Source: Methylobacterium sp. J-090 (GTDB lineage: Bacteria; Pseudomonadota; Alphaproteobacteria; Rhizobiales; Beijerinckiaceae). From it: a stretch of DNA of 64,000 bases. The stretch spans positions 62,001 through 126,000 of the forward strand of contig NZ_JAKSXV010000106.1 in NCBI RefSeq assembly GCF_022829345.1. Direction: 5' to 3'. Of the stretch, positions 18,358 to 27,814 are shown piece by piece. Position 1 is the stretch's first letter, and each line of letters starts with the position of its first letter. The notes beneath the pieces are model-generated. The model was not told the DNA's origin. It worked only from the letters and a program-made list of their open reading frames with translations, and made no database searches. A program made the translations under genes and the position numbers.

Positions 18358-19539
18358 TCAGGCGTCCCCGCCGCCCGGGGGCGGCGCGGCGGGGGCGGGC
18401 TTCGCCCTGGCCTCGATCAGTCGGCGGCGCAGGGCCACGATCCACGGCTGGGTCCGGGCCACGCGCCGTCCGCGCTCGAGGCCCCATGGCAGGAGCCCCC
18501 GGGCGGACAGGGGGGTGAGCACCGCCCGGAGGGGGACGGACACGACGCCGAAGCGGCGCTTGTAATCGTAGTCGCCGATGGTGAAGTCGAAGGTGCGTGC
18601 GCCGTGCCCGTGGAGGTGCTCCATGGTGCGGGCGATGAGCAGGCGGCCCGGCGAGACGTTGCGCCACGCGCCCCCGGCCGCGGCGAGACGCACCATGGCG
18701 TAGTGCTCGCCCGAGCGCAGGCCGAGCAGCGCGCCCACCACTTCGGGGCCGGCGGTGAGCGCCGTCAGCACTACGCTGCCGTCGTCCAAGCCCCGCTCCA
18801 CCAGGGTGCGGTAGTGCCGGGCGATGGCCGGGTCGTCGAGGACGTAGGGCAGGCCGAGATCCGCGATGCGCGCACGCTGGAGGCCCTCCAGGGCGTCGAG
18901 GATCGACGCCGCCTCGGCGCCGGATTGGATCTGCCGGAACGCGGCACCGTCGTGGCGGAGGAACACCCGGCCGCTGCGCTCCAGTTCCTTGCGGAAGGTG
19001 CGCTCCAGGCCGCGATGGAACGCCTCCCACGGGCCGTCGATGCGGATGAGGTTGCCGTTCAGCGCGGTCGGGCCGGTGCCGGGCCACCCGGCGACCGGGC
19101 CGGCGAGCTTGGTGAGATGCAGGAGGTCGGCCGGCGGCAGGGCCGCCCGCACGGCCTTCGCGACCCGGGTCCAGGCCTCGGGCCCGGCCGGGGCGGCGGG
19201 GCCGAGGAGGGCGGCGTTGTAGTCTGTGATGCCGCCATCGGCGAAGCCCACGACCCGCAGGCCACCCGCGCGCTCCAGGACCCACGGCAGGGCGAGGGCG
19301 ATCCGTCCCGTGCCCGCCTCCCGCACGGTGACGAGGACGGGCCGCGTGCCCGGTCGCGCGCCGAGGGTCGCGTACCAGGCCCGCAGCCAGGCGGTGTCCT
19401 GGAACGGCGTCGCGACGCCGGCCGCCATCAGGGGCCGCCACAGGTCCTCGACCGTCGCCCAGTCCTCGGCGATGGCGACATCGTAGGCGAGGCCGCGGGC
19501 GTCGCCCGCAGTCGCTTCAAGGGGGAGGGCGATGGCCAT
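18358..19539 (-). CDS. GNAT family acyltransferase, BioF2/CelD-like (FemAB-type double GNAT)
   Basis: A 393-residue protein of the CelD/BioF2-like acetyltransferase group found in alphaproteobacterial polysaccharide loci. DLWRPLMAAGVATPFQDTAWLRAWYATLG is its N-terminal signature. In the C-terminal half LERTFRKELERSGRVF and the run FDFTIGDYDYKRRFGV are the usual conserved blocks; the latter (GDYDYKRRF) is characteristic. The expected role is acylation of a sugar or glycan intermediate, an inference from family and neighbours. Its start lies 13 bp after the stop of the cupin-like gene on the same strand, so the two are probably co-transcribed. Confidence 0.78.
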   Translation of the reverse strand: MAIALPLEATAGDARGLAYDVAIAEDWATVEDLWRPLMAAGVATPFQDTAWLRAWYATLGARPGTRPVLVTVREAGTGRIALALPWVLERAGGLRVVGFADGGITDYNAALLGPAAPAGPEAWTRVAKAVRAALPPADLLHLTKLAGPVAGWPGTGPTALNGNLIRIDGPWEAFHRGLERTFRKELERSGRVFLRHDGAAFRQIQSGAEAASILDALEGLQRARIADLGLPYVLDDPAIARHYRTLVERGLDDGSVVLTALTAGPEVVGALLGLRSGEHYAMVRLAAAGGAWRNVSPGRLLIARTMEHLHGHGARTFDFTIGDYDYKRRFGVVSVPLRAVLTPLSARGLLPWGLERGRRVARTQPWIVALRRRLIEARAKPAPAAPPPGGGDA

Positions 19540-19552
19540 GGTGTTCCGGGCC

Positions 19553-20518
19553 TCAGGCCGTGGCCGGGGCCGCGTCGGCCTTGGGCAGATCAACGATCTG
19601 GCCGAGCCGCGTGCGGTCGAGGCGGAAATCCACCGGCGGACGGCCCTTCTTCTCGGCGCCGCGCATGGTCCACTTGCGGTTCTTGAGGGCCTTCTGCACC
19701 ACCGCCTTGGCGAGGAAGGCCGGCCCGTCGGTGGCACGGCTCTTCGGCGTCACCCCGAGCCGGCTGCGCAGGATCGCGTTGCCGACGTTGACGATGTGCT
19801 TCCGGCGGATCTCCTTCGTCCAGTACTCCATCGTCATCGAGACGTTGAGGCAGTCGAAGTTCTCGACCCGGTGGGGGGCGTTGAGGGGCCAGTGCATCAT
19901 CTGCCCCGGCTCGAGGTCGTAGGCCGTCGCATGCTCCTCGAACCAGGGCTGGTAGGGCATGTCGATCTCGTGCCCGAACAGGGCGATGTCCTCGAGGTCG
20001 TGCGGTTGGAGGAACGGAGGCGTGTTCGGGTAGAGATACAGGCGCTTGCGGCCCATGATCTGCCACAGGGCCTGACCGGGCAGGTCGCAATGGTAGTAGA
20101 CCTGCGCTTTCGGCGACGAGATCAGGATGCCCATCCCCTGGTTCTCCGTGTCGAAGTCCGGCATGCGCTGCTTCAACTCGTCGAACACCCCGGTGAGGAG
20201 ATCGTCGTAGCGCCGGTCGATCTTGCGCACGTCGCGCAGATTGATCCAGATCCGGCCCTTCTCGATGGCGTCGATCACCTCGGCACCGGAGAGGTCGCCG
20301 ATCTCGCCCTCGCGCCACAGGCGGCGCTGGCCGGCCGGACCCATATGGACGAGGTTGTACGACTTGCGCGGATAGTTCTCGATGAGGCTCGCGAGGGCCT
20401 CGCGGCTGAACAGCGGCGATTCGTGCAGCCGGTGCGCCAGCCGCAGGGGCTGATGCTTGAAGAGCTCTGCGTGCTGGTGCGTCCAGTCGGTGAAGACGGG
20501 GGTCTGCGTCACGCTCAT
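19553..20518 (-). CDS. Cupin/JmjC-like protein, probable Fe(II)/2-oxoglutarate-dependent enzyme
   Basis: A 321-residue protein from ATG 20518. YYHCDLPGQALWQIMGRKRLYLYP supplies an H-x-D-type metal-binding pair, and the later LNAPHRVENFDCLNVSMTMEYW supplies a distal histidine, the arrangement of cupin_8/JmjC-like oxygenases. Some databases call relatives transcriptional regulators, but I see no DNA-binding domain. The substrate is unknown; position between surface-polysaccharide genes and next to an acyltransferase suggests hydroxylation of a cell-surface precursor or protein. The reading frame is open upstream to 20848, but that part is low-complexity and lacks conserved sequence. Confidence 0.6.
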   Translation of the reverse strand: MSVTQTPVFTDWTHQHAELFKHQPLRLAHRLHESPLFSREALASLIENYPRKSYNLVHMGPAGQRRLWREGEIGDLSGAEVIDAIEKGRIWINLRDVRKIDRRYDDLLTGVFDELKQRMPDFDTENQGMGILISSPKAQVYYHCDLPGQALWQIMGRKRLYLYPNTPPFLQPHDLEDIALFGHEIDMPYQPWFEEHATAYDLEPGQMMHWPLNAPHRVENFDCLNVSMTMEYWTKEIRRKHIVNVGNAILRSRLGVTPKSRATDGPAFLAKAVVQKALKNRKWTMRGAEKKGRPPVDFRLDRTRLGQIVDLPKADAAPATA

Positions 20519-21094
20519 GGTATCCTCGTAGCGATGGTGGGTGGCGTGGAACAAGGGGGTCGGCGGGGGCCGGGGACTGTTGGGCGTATGCGCCCGAGAG
20601 GGTGGGCCCGGACCGGCCGCCCCGGGGGCGGCGAGATCCGTCGGCTTCTCCGGTCGATCCGGGACGTTCCGTTTCGGCCGTTCCATCGTTGGGACGTTTC
20701 GTGTCGTTTCGGGACGCCGGACCCGCGCCGGGGTGATGTTGATCCGTGTCCAGGCAAGGTGAGTGCCCGGATCAGCGCCCGACGTTCGGAGCGTGTCCTG
20801 TCGTCGGTCCGAGGATTGGTCCTCTGCTGGTGAAATCGGGGCAAACATGCAGGCATGCGTGCGCTGCGTAAGTTAGCGGCCGCAATTCCTAAAGCGGTGA
20901 TTACCGTGCGGTTTCATCCACAGGATGGTCGCAAGATCGAAAACACGCGGAGCTTGGAAGGAGTTCGGAAACAGTCGCGACCGTAGGATGCTGCGTCTAT
21001 TCGAGAGATCGGCACGGTGATTGCCGGAGTCGGTCGGCGTCCGCGGGTTCCGTTTCAAAGCGGGACAGGACGAACGCTGCACGGAGCGCGAGAC
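20519..21094. other. Divergent intergenic region, no gene seen
   Basis: This 576-bp gap separates the minus-strand cupin-like gene from the plus-strand chain-length gene. Short frames cross it, but none shows a family signature or plausible composition. Around 20860-21010 the base composition becomes AT-richer, consistent with promoters for one or both flanking operons. No terminator or RNA gene is evident. Confidence 0.5.
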
Positions 21095-22615
21095 GTGAGC
21101 CCCGATATGCCTACCTCCCAGCCCCCGGACGATTCCCGCGCCGGACGGCGTCCGGGCGATCTCGTCACGTTGAGCGAACTCGGAACGATCCTGCGCCGCC
21201 AGGCGCCCGCGATGATCCTCGTCAGCGCCCTCATCCTCGCGGCGGCCCTCGTCTACCTCAGCCTCGCGCAGCCCCTCTACCGCACGGCCGCGACCCTGCT
21301 CCTCGATCCGCGCGGCGGCACCAGCCTCAGTGCCGATGCCGGACAGCGCCCCTCCATGGACACGAGCGTGCTGGAGAGCCAGGCCAAGCTCATTGCCTCG
21401 CCGGCGGTGCTGGGCCGGGTCGTCGACGCCGAGCAACTGGTCAAGAATCCGGAATTCGGCTCGGGCCGCCCCGGCCTGCTCCAGCGGGCGAAGGAGGCCC
21501 TGGGCCTGCGCCCCGCCCCCGCGCCCCCGGTCCTGGGAGACCCGAAGCAGGCGGCGACCGCCGCCCTGGCCGAGCGCCTCGTGGTCCGACGCTCGGAGCG
21601 CACCCTGATCCTCGAGGTCGAGGCGTGGTCCGTCGATCCGAAGACTGCCGCGCGCCTCGCCAACGGCGTCGCCAAGGCCTTCATCGACGATCAGATCGAT
21701 ACGAAGTCCAAGGCCTCCAACGCCGAGAGCGTCTGGATCGACCGCCGGCTCGCCGAACTCGGCGACAAGATCCACGACGCCGAGGCGCGGGTGGAGACGT
21801 TCAAGACCCAGGCCCGCATCGTCAGCGCCAACGGCCGGCTCGTGAGCGAGCAGAAGCTCGAGACCGCCACCGCCGAACTCGCCAAGGCCCAGCTCAAGAC
21901 CTTCGACGCCCGAACCCGCCTCGCCGAAACCGAGCGCGCGCTCAAGACCGGCGATCCCGGTGCCACGGGGGACGCCGCCAAGTCCGGCGTGATCCAACAG
22001 TTGCGGCTGCAATATGCCGAGATCCGGCGCCAGCAGGACACCCTCGGCACCACCCTCGGCGCGCGTCATCCCGCCCTTCAGGAAGTCGGCCAGCAACTCG
22101 CCGGCATCCGCTCCCTCCTCGCGGCCGAACTGCGCCGGATCGCCGAGACCCAGCGCGGCGAAGTCGCCATCGCGGTGGCGAACGAAGCCCTGCTCAAGCG
22201 GCAGGTCGACGACCAGAACCGCGATGCGGTCCAGACCAACCAATCCATCGTCCGTCTGCGCGAGCTGGAGCGGGAGGTGGAGGCGGCGCGCGCCATCTAC
22301 CTGCGCTTCCTCAAGGCCAACGGGAATCTCGCCCAGGACAGCGTCGACACGCCCGTCGCCCGCATCATCGCGCCGGCCATCGCGCCGGACAGGCCGTCGA
22401 GCCCCAACACCCGGGCGGTCCTGCTCATCGCCCTCGCCTGTGCCGTGGCGGCCAGCCTCGTCGTGGCGATCCTGCGTCATCGCCAACCGATGGCGGTGTG
22501 GCGCCCCGCCGCCGGGCGCGGCCTGTCCTTCTCCGGATCGGCCGAGGCCGGTCCGGCCCTCCAGCGCGTCGGCGCGGCCGCGCCGCGCCCGTCCAGATCC
22601 CCGGTGACGTCTTGA
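21095..22615 (+). CDS. Wzz/GumC-type polysaccharide chain-length determinant
   Basis: An inner-membrane polysaccharide co-polymerase of 506 residues. A first membrane segment (AMILVSALILAAALVYLSLA) is followed by PLYRTAATLLLDPR, a long periplasmic coiled-coil region (residues about 210-400, containing the GNVR-like block VEAARAIYLRFLKANG) and a second membrane segment (AVLLIALACAVAASLVVAIL). It controls export and chain length of exopolysaccharide. No C-terminal tyrosine kinase domain is fused. The start could be GTG 21095 (GGAG nearby) or ATG 21107; an upstream ATG at 21017 is unlikely. It abuts the WecB-GT4 gene (2-bp gap). Confidence 0.87.
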   Translation: MSPDMPTSQPPDDSRAGRRPGDLVTLSELGTILRRQAPAMILVSALILAAALVYLSLAQPLYRTAATLLLDPRGGTSLSADAGQRPSMDTSVLESQAKLIASPAVLGRVVDAEQLVKNPEFGSGRPGLLQRAKEALGLRPAPAPPVLGDPKQAATAALAERLVVRRSERTLILEVEAWSVDPKTAARLANGVAKAFIDDQIDTKSKASNAESVWIDRRLAELGDKIHDAEARVETFKTQARIVSANGRLVSEQKLETATAELAKAQLKTFDARTRLAETERALKTGDPGATGDAAKSGVIQQLRLQYAEIRRQQDTLGTTLGARHPALQEVGQQLAGIRSLLAAELRRIAETQRGEVAIAVANEALLKRQVDDQNRDAVQTNQSIVRLRELEREVEAARAIYLRFLKANGNLAQDSVDTPVARIIAPAIAPDRPSSPNTRAVLLIALACAVAASLVVAILRHRQPMAVWRPAAGRGLSFSGSAEAGPALQRVGAAAPRPSRSPVTS

Positions 22616-22617
22616 GC

Positions 22618-24708
22618 ATGCCTTCCTCCGGATCCGCCCTCCACGAGCGAAGCCTGACGCGGGCTTCGATCCCGCCCACACCGGGCGCTCCCCCGCGCAT
22701 CGACGGGCAGTTCATCAATGTCGCGAATCCCGCCGGGGCCGTGGCGGCCGTGCGGGAGCGTGCCGCCGCGGGACGCGGGTTCACCTTCTTCACCCTGAAC
22801 CTCGATCACCTCGTCAAGCTGCGCGACCATCCGGGCTTTCGCGCCGCCTATCGGTCCGCGACCCTCGTCAGCGCCGACGGCTGGCCCGTGGCCCGCTTGG
22901 CCCGCCGGAGCGGCGGGAGCGGGGAGGCCGTCCGGGTCACCACCGGGGCCGACCTCGTCGCGCCCCTGTGCGCGGCCGCCGCCGCCGATGGCGTTCCCGT
23001 CTACCTGTTCGGCGCCACCGAGAAGAGCCTCGCCGGGGCCGCCGCCGCCCTGCGCGCGGCGAGTCCGGACCTCGACATCCGCGGCTGGCACGCGCCGCCC
23101 TTCGGGTTCGACCCCCTGTCGCCGCAAGCCGACGCCGATGCCGACCGGATCGCGGCCTCCGGCGCGCGCCTCGTCTTCGTGGCGCTCGGCGCGCCCAAGC
23201 AGGAGTTGTTCGCCGCCCGCGCCGCGGAGCGGCACCCGAGCCTCGGCCTCGTCTGCATCGGTGCGGCCCTCGATTTCCTGTCGGGGATACAGGTGCGGGC
23301 GCCGCGCCGCGTCCGGGCGGCGCGCCTCGAATGGCTGTGGCGCATGGCGCATGCCCCGAAGGCCCTGGGCGGCCGCTATGCGCGCTGCGCCGGCCTGCTC
23401 GCCCGCCTGACCGTCGCCGAGCCGGCCCTGCGGGCCCTCGGCTTCCGCGATGTGCGGACTGCCGAGGGCGCGCCCGATCCGTCGCGCGCCCGCATCTGCC
23501 TCATGTACACCATGGACCCGCGCGGCGCGAAGGTCGGCGGCATCGAGACCCATATCCGCCAGATCCTGGCCCACCACCCGGCGGATGTCTCGGTGCTGTT
23601 CGTCGGCACCGACGAGGCGGGCGACTGCACCCTCGGCGAAGTCCGGTCCCTCGTCATCGAGGGGCGCACCATCGACTTCCTGCCCGTCGCGCAGATCCGG
23701 GCGCAGGACGTCAACCACGCGGCCAAGAGTCTGAGCCAGTCCATCACCCTGCACTACGTCCTCGGCGCCCTGCGCCACGTCCGGGCGATCCGGCGCGCCA
23801 TCGGGCCGGGGCCCGCCACCGCCGACCTCCACCGCTTCGAGTTCGCACCCCTGGCGCGCCTCCTCGGCCTGCCCGCCTTCCAGATGGTCCACGGCGAGGG
23901 CAGCCGGGGCGACCGGATGGATTCCCTCATCAAGTCGTACTGGTACCTCCATGCCCTCGGCGAGCGCCTCGCCCTGCGCTGGGCCACGGGCATCTTCTGC
24001 GTGAACCCGGCCATCGTCGAGCGCATCGCGAGGGAGTTCCCGAGGGCGCTGCCCAAGGCCGAGGTGCTCACCGTCTCGGTGGATACGACGTTGTTCTCGG
24101 CCCAGCCTTTCGCCTGCGCGGACGGGGTGTTCCGCATCGTCTTCGCCGGGCGCCTCGACGCGTTCAAGGACCCGGCCCTCATTTTCGCGACCCTGGCGGC
24201 CCTGCGCGCCCGCCTCGGCGGACAGGTCGAACTCCACTACGTCGGGGCGAGCGATCCGACGCGGTTCCCCGAATTCGCGGCCGTCAGCGACATCACCGTG
24301 CGCCACGGATTCCAGGATGCGCGGGGCGTCGCCCGGATCATGGCCCTGTGCCACGCCGGCATCCTGACCTCGTTCTTCGAGGGCATGCCGTGCTTCCTCC
24401 TCGAGGGCCTCGCCAGCGGCCGCCCGTTCGGCGCGATCCGACTGCCGCAGTTCGACGGGCTCATCGAGGCCGGCACCAGCGGCTTCCTGGTGGAGCGCGG
24501 CGCCGACACCGAGGCCTCGGCGGCCCTCCTGGCGGAACACTTCGCCGGGCTGTGGGACGCCATCCGCCTCGGCCGCCTCGATCCGGCGGCGATCCACGCC
24601 AAGGCAGCGCCCTACGCGGTGACCGTGCAGATGAACCGCTTGTTCGCCCGGCATCGCGCGGTCCAGGGGCGCGCCGCCCTTGTCGACGTGCCCGCGACCC
24701 TGGCCTGA
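22618..24708 (+). CDS. Fused WecB/TagA/CpsF glycosyltransferase and GT4 glycosyltransferase
   Basis: One 696-residue frame joins two transferases. Residues about 30-250 are a WecG/TagA/CpsF (GT26) domain with FFTLNLDHLVKLRDHPGF, SADGWPVARLARR, YLFGATE and VALGAPKQE, which moves N-acetylmannosaminuronic acid-type or related sugars onto lipid-linked acceptors. Residues about 290-690 are a GT4 domain with GGIETHIRQIL, RIVFAGRLDAFKDPALIFATL and SFFEGMPCFLLEGLASGRPFG. The two are normally separate proteins, so the fusion suggests consecutive sugar additions. Start ATG 22618 is 2 bp after the Wzz stop. The frame is open much further upstream, but that is an alternate-frame reading of the Wzz gene. 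Confidence 0.85.
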   Translation: MPSSGSALHERSLTRASIPPTPGAPPRIDGQFINVANPAGAVAAVRERAAAGRGFTFFTLNLDHLVKLRDHPGFRAAYRSATLVSADGWPVARLARRSGGSGEAVRVTTGADLVAPLCAAAAADGVPVYLFGATEKSLAGAAAALRAASPDLDIRGWHAPPFGFDPLSPQADADADRIAASGARLVFVALGAPKQELFAARAAERHPSLGLVCIGAALDFLSGIQVRAPRRVRAARLEWLWRMAHAPKALGGRYARCAGLLARLTVAEPALRALGFRDVRTAEGAPDPSRARICLMYTMDPRGAKVGGIETHIRQILAHHPADVSVLFVGTDEAGDCTLGEVRSLVIEGRTIDFLPVAQIRAQDVNHAAKSLSQSITLHYVLGALRHVRAIRRAIGPGPATADLHRFEFAPLARLLGLPAFQMVHGEGSRGDRMDSLIKSYWYLHALGERLALRWATGIFCVNPAIVERIAREFPRALPKAEVLTVSVDTTLFSAQPFACADGVFRIVFAGRLDAFKDPALIFATLAALRARLGGQVELHYVGASDPTRFPEFAAVSDITVRHGFQDARGVARIMALCHAGILTSFFEGMPCFLLEGLASGRPFGAIRLPQFDGLIEAGTSGFLVERGADTEASAALLAEHFAGLWDAIRLGRLDPAAIHAKAAPYAVTVQMNRLFARHRAVQGRAALVDVPATLA

Positions 24709-24715
24709 GCCCCCC

Positions 24716-26278
24716 ATGCGGGATGGCGTGAAGCCCCTCCGGGTCGGCGTGCGCCTGGACGGGCGGGCGCCGCGCCGCTGGCACCTGCGCCTGCTCGAGG
24801 CCCTGGACGCCCTGCCGGGCCTCGACCTTTCCGTCGCGCGCCTACCCGGTCCCGGGGGGCTGCCCGCCAACGCGGCGCTCCTGTTCGCCGTCGAGGCCCG
24901 CCTGCGGCGCCTGCCCGGCGACGGCCCGGCCGCGCCCGTCCCCCTTTCGGCCCTGGCGGCCTATCCGGATCTCGGTCGAGCCGGCCTCGTCCTCGACCTG
25001 TGCGGCGACGTCGTCCCGGTGCCGGGCCAGCGGGTCTGGCGCCTCACCTTCGACGGCGCCTGCGGCGAGGCCGGCCTCCTCGCATCCCTGCTCGCCGGGC
25101 ACGCGCCCGTCGCCGCTCTGATGGACGGCGAGCGCGTCGCCGCCGCCGGGCGCCTCGGCACCGAATCCCTGTCCGTGATGCGGGCCGCGTTCGAGGACGG
25201 CCTCGTGCGCACGATCGATCTGATCCGGTCGGCCCTCGTCGGCGCAGCGGCCGGAGACGGAGGTGCGGCCGGCGCGCATGGATCGCCGATGGGGCCCGGC
25301 GCCCCGCCGCCGGCCGGCCTGTCCCGCGCCGCCATCGGCCTCCGGGCCGTCACGATGCTCGCCCGCACGGTGGCGGCGCGGCTCCACCGCCTGGGCTACC
25401 GGACGCCGCACTGGCGCGTCGGCTGGCGTCATCTCGCGGGGCCGGATCTGGTCGACCTGCGCCGTCTGCCCGACCACGGCTGGCACGACCTGCCCGATGA
25501 CGGCCTGCGCTTCTACGCCGACCCGTTCCCCATCGCGCACGGGGGCCGCACGATCCTGTTCGTGGAGGAGTATCCCCACGCCACCGGCCGGGGCGTCATC
25601 TCGGCGGTCGCCTTCGGTCCGGACGGTCCGGAGGGCGTACCGGTGCCGGTGCTGGAGGAGCCCCATCACCTGTCCTACCCGTTCGTGTTCGAACGGGACG
25701 GCGCGTACTGGATGATCCCCGAGAGCGGGGCAGCCGGCACCGTCGACCTCTACCGGGCCACCGCCTTCCCGGGCGGCTGGGTCAAGCAGGCGACCCTGGT
25801 CTCCGGCGTGACCGCGAGCGACGCGACCCTCCTCGAACACGGTGGCCGGTGGTGGCTTTTCGCCACCGTGCGCGAGCAGGGGCTCGGGCAGCCGGAGCGC
25901 GCGGCGCGCGGCGCCTATTCCGATGCCCTGCACCTATGGTCGGCGCCGGACTTCCGGGGGCCCTGGACCCCGCATCCGCGCAACCCCGTCCTCATCGATT
26001 TCGCCGCCGCGCGCCCGGCGGGACGCATCGTGGTGCGGGACGGCGCCCTGATCCGCCCGGTGCAGGATTGCCGGCGCGGCTACGGCGAGGCCCTGGCCCT
26101 GGCGCGGATCGACCGCCTCGACGAAGGCGGCTATGCCCAGACCGTGGAGACCACCCTGCGCGCCGGCCCGGGCTTTCCCGGCAACCGGCTCCACACCCTG
26201 AACCGGACGGACGCGTTCGAGTTCATCGACGGCTCCGGGTCGTCCCCGCGTTACTGGCCCAAGCGGGCGTATTCGTAA
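24716..26278 (+). CDS. Glucosamine inositolphosphorylceramide transferase 1-like glycosyltransferase
   Basis: A 520-residue protein starting at ATG 24716, 7 bp after the preceding stop. The C-terminal 300 residues (DDGLRFYADPFPI, ILFVEEYPHATGRGVISAV, SYPFVFERDGAYWMIPES, ASDATLLEHGGRWWLFAT) form repeated beta-propeller blades of the GINT1 N-terminal-like family, found in plant sphingolipid glucosaminyltransferases and in bacterial polysaccharide clusters. The N-terminal 190 residues (LRVGVRLDG...RRWHLRLLEAL) are the usual companion domain in bacterial homologues. A role in surface glycan assembly or modification is inferred from family and from the adjoining wzz and WecB-GT4 genes. Substrate unknown. 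Confidence 0.7.
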   Translation: MRDGVKPLRVGVRLDGRAPRRWHLRLLEALDALPGLDLSVARLPGPGGLPANAALLFAVEARLRRLPGDGPAAPVPLSALAAYPDLGRAGLVLDLCGDVVPVPGQRVWRLTFDGACGEAGLLASLLAGHAPVAALMDGERVAAAGRLGTESLSVMRAAFEDGLVRTIDLIRSALVGAAAGDGGAAGAHGSPMGPGAPPPAGLSRAAIGLRAVTMLARTVAARLHRLGYRTPHWRVGWRHLAGPDLVDLRRLPDHGWHDLPDDGLRFYADPFPIAHGGRTILFVEEYPHATGRGVISAVAFGPDGPEGVPVPVLEEPHHLSYPFVFERDGAYWMIPESGAAGTVDLYRATAFPGGWVKQATLVSGVTASDATLLEHGGRWWLFATVREQGLGQPERAARGAYSDALHLWSAPDFRGPWTPHPRNPVLIDFAAARPAGRIVVRDGALIRPVQDCRRGYGEALALARIDRLDEGGYAQTVETTLRAGPGFPGNRLHTLNRTDAFEFIDGSGSSPRYWPKRAYS

Positions 26279-26481
26279 TGCAATTGGGCGACATCCGACC
26301 GGGGTGTCATCCTTCACGAAACACACGATAATTTAATCCCGACCCTGCGGAACCCGTGCGCTCGTCGCGGGATTGCCGGTCGCTGGACGAGACTTGGCCG
26401 GGCGGACCTTTGCCGGAGCCGGGACGACCCCACGCGTTCCATGCGATCTTGCGACGTCCGCGACGTCAGGAAGGGCTCATC

Positions 26482-27804
26482 GTGTCAGAGCCAACGACAG
26501 ACGGCACTCCCGTGCGCACGCCCTCGGCCCGTTCGCTGCGCGGGCTCGACGCCCTCAACTTCTTCCTCGCCGACGTGCGCGACGGCCTCGGGCCGTACCT
26601 CGCCATCTACCTCATCGCCGTGCGCGGCCCCGACCAGGGCTGGAACGAGGCGACCACCGGCCTGATCATGACCATCGCGGGCATCGCCGGCCTCATCGCC
26701 CAGACGCCGGCCGGCGCTCTCATCGACCGCACCAGCCGGAAGCGCGCCGTGGTCATCGCCGGGGCCATCGCCGTGACGGTGAGCTGCCTGCTGCTCCCGT
26801 TCATCTCGAACTTCTACTTCGTGGCCGCGACCCAGTCGGTGGCCGGCATCGCCGGGGCGATCTTTCCGCCGGCGCTCGCCGCCATCACGCTGGGCGTCGT
26901 CGGCCCGAAGATGTTCGCCAAGCGCATCGGCCGCAACGAGGGCTTCAACCACGCCGGCAACGCCGCCTCGGCGGCTATCGCCGGCGGCACTGCCTACTTC
27001 TTCGGGCCCATCGTGGTGTTCTGGCTCATGGCGATCCTGGCCTTCTGCAGCATCGGCGCCATGCTGATGGTGCCGGCCGACGCCATCGACGACGACCTCG
27101 CCCGTGGCCTCGACCACAGCAGGGCCGAGACGAAATCCAATGCCGACGAGGAGCCCTCGGGCCTCACCGCGCTCCTCAAGAACAAGTACCTCGTCCTGTT
27201 TGCTGTGCTCGCCGCCCTGTTCCACCTCTCCAACGCGGCGATGCTGACCTCGGTCGGCCAGCTGCTGACCCATCTCTCGGGCAAGGACAACGCGACCTCG
27301 CTCATCGCCATCTGCATCGTGGCGGCCCAGCTCGTCATGGTGCCGGTCGCCGTGTTCGTCGGCGCCAAGGCCGACGCCATCGGCCGCAAGCCGATCTTTC
27401 TCGCGGCCTTCGGCGTGCTCGCGGTGCGCGGCGTGCTCTACACCCTGTCGGACAACCCGTTCTACCTCGTCGGCGTCCAGCTCCTCGACGGCATCGGCGC
27501 CGGCATCTACGGCGCCCTGTTCCCCCTCGTGGTCGCCGACCTGACGCGCGGCACCGGCCGGTTCAACGTCTCGCAGGGGGCAGTGGCCACGGCGCAGGGC
27601 CTGGGGGCCGCGCTCTCGGCGACGCTCGCCGGCGTGATCATCGTCTCGGCGGGCTATTCCACCGCCTTCCTGGCGCTCGCCGCCATCGCGGGCGCGGGCT
27701 TCGCCCTCTACCTCTTCGCCATGCCGGAGACCTACGGCTACGAGCCCGGCCGCGGCGACGCCACCGGTGGGGGCGCAGCCCCCCTTCCGGCCGCGGCGGT
27801 CTGA
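26482..27804 (+). CDS. MFS transporter
   Basis: A 440-residue permease with about 12 hydrophobic segments. LNFFLADVRDGLGPYLAIYL opens the first segment, and TPAGALIDRTSRKRAVVIAG contains the MFS loop 2-3 signature (D-R-x-x-R-K-R). The second half has GAKADAIGRKPIFL, the equivalent loop 8-9 motif. Substrate unknown. I chose GTG 26482 because AGGAAGGG lies just upstream; the frame continues upstream to 26356 without conserved residues. It is first in a four-gene run with a metallophosphoesterase 10 bp downstream. Confidence 0.87.
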   Translation: MSEPTTDGTPVRTPSARSLRGLDALNFFLADVRDGLGPYLAIYLIAVRGPDQGWNEATTGLIMTIAGIAGLIAQTPAGALIDRTSRKRAVVIAGAIAVTVSCLLLPFISNFYFVAATQSVAGIAGAIFPPALAAITLGVVGPKMFAKRIGRNEGFNHAGNAASAAIAGGTAYFFGPIVVFWLMAILAFCSIGAMLMVPADAIDDDLARGLDHSRAETKSNADEEPSGLTALLKNKYLVLFAVLAALFHLSNAAMLTSVGQLLTHLSGKDNATSLIAICIVAAQLVMVPVAVFVGAKADAIGRKPIFLAAFGVLAVRGVLYTLSDNPFYLVGVQLLDGIGAGIYGALFPLVVADLTRGTGRFNVSQGAVATAQGLGAALSATLAGVIIVSAGYSTAFLALAAIAGAGFALYLFAMPETYGYEPGRGDATGGGAAPLPAAAV

Positions 27805-27814
27805 GCGGCACCGC

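Noticed and set aside
22477..24870. 797-codon open frame opposite the WecB-GT4 gene
   Set aside because: Same reasons: low-complexity antisense reading of a gene with complete glycosyltransferase motifs.
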